From assembly GCA_902475825.1 (NCBI GenBank), contig CABSBA010000112.1, positions 1 to 5,629 of the forward strand: a stretch of DNA of 5,629 nucleotides, in the 5' to 3' direction. Numbering within the stretch: position 1 is the first letter of the stretch; each line of letters opens with the position of its first letter. The stretch comes from an uncultured Collinsella sp. Its GTDB lineage: Bacteria > Actinomycetota > Coriobacteriia > Coriobacteriales > Coriobacteriaceae. A program made the position numbers and the translations under genes. The notes beneath the pieces were generated by a model, which made no database searches, was not told where the DNA came from, and was given only the letters and a program-made list of their open reading frames with translations. Positions 1 through 5,445 of this stretch are shown piece after piece.

Positions 1-5
1 ATCGT

Positions 6-26
6 AGCCCGAGACGGTCCCGGGCT
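6..26. repeat. Short GC-rich inverted repeat at the left edge
   Basis: AGCCCG (6-11) and CGGGCT (21-26) are perfect inverted arms. Two further pairs (13-14 with 18-19) form inside a single mismatch. It could be the hairpin of a terminator for a gene to the left, but what follows (GACAATTT) is a poor T-tract. The gene it might serve lies outside the window, so terminator function is not claimed. Confidence 0.3.
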
Positions 27-44
27 GACAATTTCGACTGTAAT

Positions 45-80
45 GGACGTTCTTGTTTGACTAGTCGGTTAAGAACGTCC
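45..80. promoter_or_regulatory. 36-bp dyad, probable operator centred on GACTAGTC
   Basis: GGACGTTCTT (45-54) and AAGAACGTCC (71-80) are perfect 10-bp inverted arms. The 8-bp palindrome GACTAGTC (59-66) lies exactly on the same centre (between 62 and 63). Only the four position pairs 55/70 to 58/67 break the symmetry, so 28 of 36 bases are symmetric. No T-tract follows, so it is not an intrinsic terminator. Two nested symmetries on one centre, plus a second core copy nearby, fit a site for a dimeric repressor or a pair of dimers. B. subtilis yhgE sits beside the TetR-family gene yhgD, so TetR-type control of this family has precedent, but no regulator gene is visible here. A 5/6 -35-like TTGACT (57-62) lies inside it without a matching -10. 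Confidence 0.6.
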
Positions 81-85
81 CCAAC

Positions 86-95
86 GACTAGTCGG
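86..95. promoter_or_regulatory. Second copy of the GACTAGTCGG operator core
   Basis: GACTAGTCGG at 86-95 repeats 59-68 exactly, 27 bp downstream. Here the palindrome extends to CGACTAGTCG (85-94). The outer GGACGTTCTT-type arms are absent around this copy, so it looks like a secondary half of a tandem operator. I noticed no other copy in the window. Confidence 0.5.
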
Positions 96-121
96 ATTGC
101 TAATTTGTGTGGGTTGTGGTT

Positions 122-150
122 TTGGGAGCTGCGGGAATTTAAGATACTGT
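122..150 (+). promoter_or_regulatory. Weak sigma-70-like promoter candidate for the YhgE/Pip operon
   Basis: TTGGGA (122-127; 4/6 to TTGACA) and TACTGT (145-150; 3/6 to TATAAT) are separated by 17 bp. The predicted start would be near 157, giving a leader of over 100 nt before the first gene. The -10 abuts the TACAACTGTA dyad, so binding there could block it. Other -10-like boxes nearby are TATATT (179-184) and TACAAT (237-242), each without a good -35. The choice among them is uncertain. Confidence 0.25.
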
Positions 151-160
151 ACAACTGTAC
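149..160. promoter_or_regulatory. GTACA-AC-TGTAC dyad, candidate repressor site
   Basis: GTACA (149-153) and TGTAC (156-160) are perfect 5-bp inverted arms around AC. The inner ten bases, TACAACTGTA, match the TACANNTGTA pattern established for CopY-type operators and resembling BlaI/MecI sites. The same bases also form a direct repeat of ACTGTAC (146-152 and 154-160). The binding protein is inferred from pattern only; no such regulator is encoded in the window. Confidence 0.35.
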
Positions 161-209
161 GTTAAATCATCTTCGTAGTATATTGCTACCCGCAAAACTC
201 AGCACCATT

Positions 210-223
210 GTGCCGCGAGGCAC
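210..223 (+). other. Small hairpin with GNRA-type loop in the leader
   Basis: GTGCC (210-214) and GGCAC (219-223) can pair around GCGA, a GNRA-class tetraloop. It lies upstream of the preferred translation start, within the leader if transcription begins at the 122-150 or 179-184 elements. The stem is only five pairs, so its significance is uncertain. Confidence 0.25.
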
Positions 224-236
224 TAAAGCGTCTACG

Positions 237-242
237 TACAAT
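237..242 (+). promoter_or_regulatory. TACAAT -10-like box close to the first gene
   Basis: TACAAT is a 5/6 match to TATAAT and is followed by GG. The 16-18 bp spacer positions upstream hold no recognisable -35, and there is no TG extension. If used, transcription would start near 249. That would exclude the upstream TTG (208) and ATG (241) starts and leave ATG 277 or GTG 292. Confidence 0.25.
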
Positions 243-276
243 GGTTGTCGATAGTACGATTCGATTCAACGACAGG

Positions 277-3066
277 ATGGATGGTCCAAGCGTGAGTCTC
301 GGCAGCAAACTATCCAACGCAAAGGTCTCCTTTGCGATATTTAAGCGCGACATTAAGCGACTGCTTATGAATCCCGTCGCCCTGGTGGTCACCCTGGGCG
401 TGTGCGTCATTCCCTCGCTGTATGCCTGGTACAACATCGTTGCAAACTGGGATCCGTACGGAAATACCCAGGGCATTAAAATCGCCATCGCCAACAACGA
501 TCAGGGCACCCAGAACGACCTAGTGGGAGAGCTCAACGCAGGCGATAAGGTGGTCGACCAGCTCAAGGAGAACGACCAGCTTGGCTGGACCTTCGTCGAC
601 TCGGCGGCAGATGCCAAAGAGGGCGTCGAAAGTGGCGAATACTATGCTGCCATCGTGATTCCCAAGAACTTCTCCGACAATCTCGTCTCGATGCTCGACG
701 GCAATTACCATCAGCCGAAGCTCACCTATTACGTCAACGAGAAAAAGAGCGCCATTGCGCCCAAGGTCACCGATACCGGTGCCAACACCATCGAGGAGCA
801 GATCAACTCGGAGTTTGTCTCCACGGTGGGCGAGACCGTCGCGGGCATTGCCAAAGATGCTGGCATCGACCTTAAAGACAAGGCAACCCAGACCAAGGAT
901 TCGCTGGCGGGCTCGGTGTCCGAGGCGTCTGATACCCTGGGCGAAGTACGCGATTCCATCGGCGACATGAACACCGCCATCGACAAGACGAGCAACTCGA
1001 TTGCTTCGGCCGATGCTGCACTGGCGGGCCTGCAGGGGCAGGCGCCTTCGCTAACGCAGGCAATCGCTCAGGGTAATGATCTGCTGGGCGAAGCTCGCAC
1101 CACGGCTGGCAAGTCCATCACCTCGCTCTCCAAGGTACTTTCGGAGGGCAGCATCGTGCTGAGTAAGACATCGGCTTCTGCGTACGCCGCGATTGGCAGG
1201 CTTACCGGTACGGTTACGTCCACGACCACTCGAATCGACAACTCGCTCGAATCCCTTCAGGCGACGATTGACCACAACAGCGCTGTCATCGAGCGCCTGC
1301 AGATTCTCGTTAACGATACGTCGACGGGATCGGAGAACGCCGATGCGCTCATCGCGTCGACCATCAATTCGCTTCGCGAGCAAAACCAGAAGCTGCAGAG
1401 CATTAAGGATGGCCTTTCTGCACAGTCGAGGGCCATGGCAAACGACGCTAAGGCAATCTCGAACGCGAGTAAAGCACTCAACACGGCAATTAAGACCGGT
1501 ACGGCTAACCTCGGTCAGGCTCAGACCGATCTGGGGCAGAACGCGCTGCCGAAGGCTTCGAGCGCGCTTGACTCCTTTGCCGCCGTTTCGGGCGATTTGA
1601 CCGGCATTGTGTCGGGTATGACCCCCACGATAGCGAGCGCGCGCGGCACGCTGGCGCAGCTCGACGCCACGCTCAAGCAGGCAAAGACCACGCTGTCCCA
1701 AACCGATGCCTCCCTTGCCAAGGTTCAGGACAAGCTCGCGACCGCCGCTAATGACATTGCGGCGCTGCAGACCTCTGAGTCTATGGGCGAGTTAGCCGAC
1801 CTCATGGACGTCGACGTCAATGACGTGGCAGATTTCATGGCATCTCCGGTTGAGCTGACGTCCAAGTCAATCTATCCGGTCAAGAGCTTTGGCTCGGGCA
1901 TCGCGCCCTTCTACACCAATCTGGCGCTGTGGGTAGGCGGCTATGTGCTCATCGCTATCTACAAGCTCGAGGTCGACCGCGAGGGCATCGGTAGCTTTAC
2001 GGCGCGTCAGGGCTACTTTGGCCGCTGGCTGCTGATGGTGATCCTGGGTGCGTTCCAGGCCATTATCGTTACGGTGGGCGACCTGGTCATTGGCGTTCAG
2101 TGCGTCAATCCGCTGCTCTTTGTGCTGGGCGGCATCGCTATTTCGTTCACTTACGTCAACATCATCTATGCGCTGTCCACCACCTTTAAGCATATCGGCA
2201 AGGCAATCGGCGTCATCCTCGTCATTGTGCAGATCCCCGGTTCGTCGGGCATGTATCCCATCGAGATGATGCCCGGCTTCTTCCAATGGCTGCATCCGCT
2301 GCTGCCCTTCACCTATGGCATCAACCTGCTGCGCGAGACCGTCGGTGGCATGTATTCGTTCAACTACCTGTTCAACCTGTGCATCCTGGGCGTGTTCCTG
2401 ATCGTGGCGCTCTTTATCGGTCTGCAGCTGCGCCCGTTGCTGCTCAACCTCAATCTGCTCTTTGATAAGCAGCTTTCCACGACGGGCCTCATGATCTGCG
2501 AGTCCAACGACCTGCCGCGCCAGCGCTATTCGCTGCGCACGGCCATGCGCGTCATGCTCGATTCGGATTCGTACCGTCGCGAGCTGCTCGATCATGCCGT
2601 GGCGTTTGAGCATCGCTACCCGTACTACATCAAGGGCGGTTTTGCCGCCGTGGTAGGCGTCCAGGTCCTGCTCTTTGTACTTTCGACGGTGCTCGATATC
2701 GACAATAACGGCAAGATCATCCTGCTTGTTATCTGGATCATTTCGGTCATCGCCATCTGTGGCTGGCTCATCAACATCGAGTACATCCGTGCGAGCCTCA
2801 ATACCCAGATGCGTATCTCGGCGCTTTCGGACGAGGACCTTCGCCGCGAGATGCGCGAGCACACGGCCGCCATCCCTGCTGCCCGTCGCATGTTTGGTCT
2901 CAACGCCAGCGAGCGGGGCACCAAGGACAGCGAACAGCCCACGAGCCGTCTGCCGCATATCGGTGCGCATCGTAAGGCTCAAGATGCCGACAACGTTGAC
3001 AACGTAAGCGGAAATGACGGGGATACCACCCCGCTTGGCAAGCACTCTAAAGGAGGTGAGGCATAA
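277..3066 (+). CDS. YhgE/Pip domain-containing membrane protein with extended C-terminus
   Basis: This is a large envelope protein of the YhgE/Pip family, related to phage-receptor proteins Pip and YueB and to EsaA of type VII secretion. Its role here is unknown. With ATG 277 it has 929 residues. A membrane anchor (about 33-53) is followed by WDPYGN (58-63), YYAAIVIPKNFS (122-133) and YVNEKKSAIA (152-161). A long alpha-helical, cysteine-free outer region runs to about 541. The ABC-2-like membrane domain follows: YPVKSFGSGIAPFY (533-546), TM segments near 543-562, 584-607, 613-635, 640-660 and 698-718, PGSSGMYPIE (654-663) and HPLLPFTYGIN (673-683). Beyond it are two extra TM segments (about 788-806 and 814-833) and a polar tail to 929, all missing from the next gene. 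The start is uncertain: TTG 208, ATG 241, ATG 277 and GTG 292 are in frame. Similarity to the next protein begins near F22-K-R-D, favouring 277 or 292. GTG 292 has a weak GGATGG upstream; 277 has no properly spaced ribosome site. The stop abuts the next gene's ATG. Confidence 0.9.
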   Translation: MDGPSVSLGSKLSNAKVSFAIFKRDIKRLLMNPVALVVTLGVCVIPSLYAWYNIVANWDPYGNTQGIKIAIANNDQGTQNDLVGELNAGDKVVDQLKENDQLGWTFVDSAADAKEGVESGEYYAAIVIPKNFSDNLVSMLDGNYHQPKLTYYVNEKKSAIAPKVTDTGANTIEEQINSEFVSTVGETVAGIAKDAGIDLKDKATQTKDSLAGSVSEASDTLGEVRDSIGDMNTAIDKTSNSIASADAALAGLQGQAPSLTQAIAQGNDLLGEARTTAGKSITSLSKVLSEGSIVLSKTSASAYAAIGRLTGTVTSTTTRIDNSLESLQATIDHNSAVIERLQILVNDTSTGSENADALIASTINSLREQNQKLQSIKDGLSAQSRAMANDAKAISNASKALNTAIKTGTANLGQAQTDLGQNALPKASSALDSFAAVSGDLTGIVSGMTPTIASARGTLAQLDATLKQAKTTLSQTDASLAKVQDKLATAANDIAALQTSESMGELADLMDVDVNDVADFMASPVELTSKSIYPVKSFGSGIAPFYTNLALWVGGYVLIAIYKLEVDREGIGSFTARQGYFGRWLLMVILGAFQAIIVTVGDLVIGVQCVNPLLFVLGGIAISFTYVNIIYALSTTFKHIGKAIGVILVIVQIPGSSGMYPIEMMPGFFQWLHPLLPFTYGINLLRETVGGMYSFNYLFNLCILGVFLIVALFIGLQLRPLLLNLNLLFDKQLSTTGLMICESNDLPRQRYSLRTAMRVMLDSDSYRRELLDHAVAFEHRYPYYIKGGFAAVVGVQVLLFVLSTVLDIDNNGKIILLVIWIISVIAICGWLINIEYIRASLNTQMRISALSDEDLRREMREHTAAIPAARRMFGLNASERGTKDSEQPTSRLPHIGAHRKAQDADNVDNVSGNDGDTTPLGKHSKGGEA
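3049..3060 (+). promoter_or_regulatory. Near-perfect Shine-Dalgarno for the second YhgE/Pip gene
   Basis: AAAGGAGGTGAG covers almost the whole anti-Shine-Dalgarno complement. Its GGAGG core (3052-3056) ends 10 nt before ATG 3067. It lies inside the last codons of the first gene, whose TAA (3064-3066) touches the ATG, so terminating ribosomes are placed to reinitiate. It fixes the start of the second gene firmly. A 5-bp hairpin, CGGGG/CCCCG (3018-3033), lies just upstream. Confidence 0.85.
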
Positions 3067-5256
3067 ATGAAAAACATCCTGCACCTGTTTAAGCGCGATG
3101 TCCAAAACGTGTCTCACTCCGTGATCGGTATGGTCGTCGTGATGGGCCTGATCATCGTGCCATGCCTGTACGCGTGGTTTAACATCGCCGGCAGTTGGGA
3201 TCCGTACGGCAACACCGGCAATCTTAAGATCGCCGTGGTCAACACCGACGAGGGTTACGAGAGCGATTTGATCCCCGTCGAGGTCAACGTGGGCGAAAAC
3301 GTGACCGCCACCCTGCGCGGCAACGAGAGCTTCGACTGGGTTGTGCTCAACAATCGAGAAAAGGCCATCGAGGGCGTCAAGTCGGGCGCATACTATGCGG
3401 CCGTCGTTATCCCCAAGACGTTTAGCGCCGATATGATGACGCTCTTTTCGACCGACGTGAAGCACGCCGATATCGAGTTCTACGAGAACCAAAAGGCCAA
3501 CGCTATTGCTCAGATTGTGACCGAGAAGGGTTCGAGTGCCGTTCAGAGCCAGGTCAACGAGACCTTTACCAAGACCATCACGACCATCGGTCTTAAAACG
3601 GTGTCAAACCTGCTCGACTATATGAGCACCGAGCAGGTCAGCAACTTTATCGCCAACCTGTCCTCGACGCTCGGCGATTCGGTCGAGGACCTCCAGGACG
3701 TCAAGGCGAGCGCAACCTCGCTCGCGGGCATTTTGAGTTCGACCGCTGATTCCCTCACGTCAGCGAGCGGCATGCTCAAGCAGACCGGAACCACCGAGGA
3801 ATCGACGAAGCAGTTGATGGAGCATGCCAAGAGCGGCATCGGCGATTCCGAGGCGGCGCTCAAGGCCGCCAGCGATGCCGTCGATTCTGCAATAGACGGA
3901 AGCGCGGACTCGTTCGATAACGTATCCAGCGAGCTTGCAGGGGCATTCGATGCCGCGAACCAGCATGTTGACCTTACCGTATCTCAGCTTAACGGTGCTA
4001 CCGACTCGCTCAATACGCGTGCCGATGAGATTGATGCCGCTTCGGACAAGATTCGCGACCTTGCCGATCAGGTGAAGGGCGAAAAGCTCCAGGATGGCTT
4101 GAAGTCCGTCGCAACGTCGCTGGGCAGAATCGCGATGGAGTATCGCAACAACGCCAAGGAACTGGCGGGCATCGCGACGTCTCTTTCGAATAACATGACC
4201 AAGGTCAACGACACGCGTGCCGAAGTCGACCAAGCCATTGCGGATGCCAAGTCGGGCATTTCGGGTGCTAAGTCCGATTACGATTCCACGTTCTCGGTCA
4301 AAGCCAAGGAGCTCAAGAAGACCATTTCGGGTGTCTTGGATTCGCTCGACGGTATTTCGGGTGATTTGGATAGCGCCGTAAGCGGCCTGACCGATGCGTC
4401 TGGCTCTTTGGCAAAGGGCCTTTCCAAGGCCGCGACGCTGGTCAACAAGGCTTCCGATCAGCTTGGCGAGGCGTCGGACAAGATCAGCGCGTTCAAGGAC
4501 GAGCTTGATGGCGCCCTAATGTCGGATGACCTTGCCACAATCAAGAAGATGATCGGCAATGATCCCGAGGGTCTGGCTGTGTCGCTTTCCGGCCCCGTTG
4601 CGCTCGACCGCAAGCCGGTCTATCCGATCCGCAACTACGGTTCGGCCATGGCGCCGTTCTATACGATTCTGTCGCTCTGGGTCGGCTCGATCGTGCTGGC
4701 AGCCATGATGAAGGTCTCAGTAGACGACGAACTCATCAACGAGCTCATCCCCGTGCGCCTGCACGAGATCTATCTGGGCCGCTACTTGTTCTTTGGCGGC
4801 TTGGCCTTGCTGCAGGCGACGCTCGTGTGCGCCGGCGATATCTTGTTCTTTGGCATCCAGTGCGACAACCCGCTGCAGTTTGTGTTGGCGGGCTGGGTCG
4901 CAAGTCTCGTGTTCTCCAATATTGTCTACACGCTCACAGTGTCGTTTGGCGATATCGGTAAGGCACTCGCTGTCGTGCTGTTGGTTATGCAGGTCGGCGG
5001 TTCGGGCGGTACGTTCCCCATCGAGATGACCGGTCCCGTGTTCCAGGCGATATATCCGTTCCTGCCGTTTACCCACGGCATCAACGCCATGCATGCCGCC
5101 ATGGCCGGTGCCTACCATATGGAGTACTGGATTGAGCTGGGCATTCTGGCGAGCTATCTGATTCCGTCGCTGGCCCTGGGCGTCGTCTTCCGCCGCCCGG
5201 TTATCAAAGCCAACGACTGGATCATCGAAAAGCTTGAGTCGACCAAGCTTATTTAG
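3067..5256 (+). CDS. YhgE/Pip domain-containing membrane protein, shorter paralogue
   Basis: This 729-residue protein is a paralogue of the preceding one and has the ordinary family layout without the C-terminal extension. Like its neighbour it should span the membrane with a large domain outside the cell. The N-terminus LFKRD (7-11) is cytoplasmic, the first TM is about 19-40, and WDPYGN is at 44-49. YYAAVVIPKTFS (109-120) and YENQKANAIA (139-148) match the neighbour's blocks. The outer region to about 527 is predicted helical and lacks cysteine; leucines at 427, 434, 441 and 448 are exactly seven apart. The ABC-2-like domain begins at YPIRNYGSAMAPFY (519-532), with TM segments near 529-548, 573-597, 603-623, 630-648 and 689-708. 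GGSGGTFPIE (644-653) and YPFLPFTHGIN (663-673) are its conserved motifs. ATG 3067 is secured by the strong ribosome site and direct abutment to the upstream stop. No nucleotide-binding domain is present, so ABC-type transport by this gene alone is not implied. Confidence 0.93.
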   Translation: MKNILHLFKRDVQNVSHSVIGMVVVMGLIIVPCLYAWFNIAGSWDPYGNTGNLKIAVVNTDEGYESDLIPVEVNVGENVTATLRGNESFDWVVLNNREKAIEGVKSGAYYAAVVIPKTFSADMMTLFSTDVKHADIEFYENQKANAIAQIVTEKGSSAVQSQVNETFTKTITTIGLKTVSNLLDYMSTEQVSNFIANLSSTLGDSVEDLQDVKASATSLAGILSSTADSLTSASGMLKQTGTTEESTKQLMEHAKSGIGDSEAALKAASDAVDSAIDGSADSFDNVSSELAGAFDAANQHVDLTVSQLNGATDSLNTRADEIDAASDKIRDLADQVKGEKLQDGLKSVATSLGRIAMEYRNNAKELAGIATSLSNNMTKVNDTRAEVDQAIADAKSGISGAKSDYDSTFSVKAKELKKTISGVLDSLDGISGDLDSAVSGLTDASGSLAKGLSKAATLVNKASDQLGEASDKISAFKDELDGALMSDDLATIKKMIGNDPEGLAVSLSGPVALDRKPVYPIRNYGSAMAPFYTILSLWVGSIVLAAMMKVSVDDELINELIPVRLHEIYLGRYLFFGGLALLQATLVCAGDILFFGIQCDNPLQFVLAGWVASLVFSNIVYTLTVSFGDIGKALAVVLLVMQVGGSGGTFPIEMTGPVFQAIYPFLPFTHGINAMHAAMAGAYHMEYWIELGILASYLIPSLALGVVFRRPVIKANDWIIEKLESTKLI

Positions 5257-5257
5257 T

Positions 5258-5281
5258 TACGCGGTTTTACCAAACCGCGTA
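5258..5281. repeat. Perfect 10-bp hairpin just after the second YhgE/Pip stop
   Basis: TACGCGGTTT (5258-5267) and AAACCGCGTA (5272-5281) are perfect inverted arms around a 4-nt loop (TACC), starting one base after the TAG. No T-run follows on either strand, so it is a poor intrinsic terminator. It may stabilise the mRNA 3' end or help polymerase pausing ahead of the stronger terminator downstream. Confidence 0.6.
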
Positions 5282-5307
5282 GCGGCTCGACGCTTTAGTT
5301 GAGTGGA

Positions 5308-5337
5308 TTGCATGGGCTGCTTGGTTGTTGCTACAGT
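5308..5337 (+). promoter_or_regulatory. Extended -10 promoter candidate for the transporter gene
   Basis: TGCTACAGT (5329-5337) contains an extended -10: TG, one base, then TACAGT (4/6 to TATAAT). A poor -35, TTGCAT (5308-5313), lies 18 bp upstream. The -10 sits inside a small palindrome, GCTAC-A-GTAGC (5330-5340). Transcription would begin near 5344, inside the terminator stem, about 100 nt before the transporter ATG. Confidence 0.35.
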
Positions 5338-5338
5338 A

Positions 5339-5378
5339 GCGGGGCGTGCCGGGGGTCCGGCGCGTCCCGTTTTTATTT
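5339..5378 (+). terminator. Intrinsic terminator of the YhgE/Pip operon
   Basis: Positions 5340-5352 pair with 5357-5369 in a 13-bp GC-rich stem containing two G-U pairs, closed by a GGGT loop (5353-5356). A further G-U pair is possible at 5339/5370. TTTTTATTT (5370-5378) follows immediately. This is the classic rho-independent form and points to the + strand only; the opposite strand has no T-run. It ends about 120 nt after the second YhgE/Pip stop and separates that operon from the transporter gene. Confidence 0.8.
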
Positions 5379-5445
5379 GACCATGAGGCGGCACGCAGCC
5401 ATGCGCGTGCGGACACCACGCCCAGATTGAGCGCGAGGATGCCCT

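Noticed and set aside
1..60. Plus-strand open frame ending in TGA at 58-60, possibly the tail of an upstream gene
   Set aside because: Nineteen codons without a stop are expected often by chance, the peptide is not recognisable, and its end lies inside the dyad.
45..80. Dyad at 45-80 read as an intrinsic terminator
   Set aside because: No T-run follows on either strand; the bases after it are CCAACGACTAG.
59..95. Repeated GACTAGTCGG as a CRISPR array or attachment site
   Set aside because: There are only two short copies, no regular spacers, and no integrase or Cas gene in the window. A tandem operator explains it better.
1..165. Minus-strand open frame reaching the left edge, possibly a divergent regulator
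   Set aside because: It has no ATG and only a TTG near 154, no ribosome site, no helix-turn-helix or other recognisable motif, and it runs through both dyads.
208..276. N-terminal extension of the first YhgE/Pip protein from TTG 208 or ATG 241
   Set aside because: The extra residues have no counterpart in the paralogue, no ribosome site precedes either start, and promoter-like TACAAT (237-242) overlaps the region. Kept as an alternative only.
1867..3492. Long minus-strand open frame of 541 codons crossing the junction of the two genes
   Set aside because: It lies opposite two well-supported family genes, is rich in His, Gln, Asp and Arg as expected for an antisense shadow of GC-rich codons, and shows no recognisable domain.
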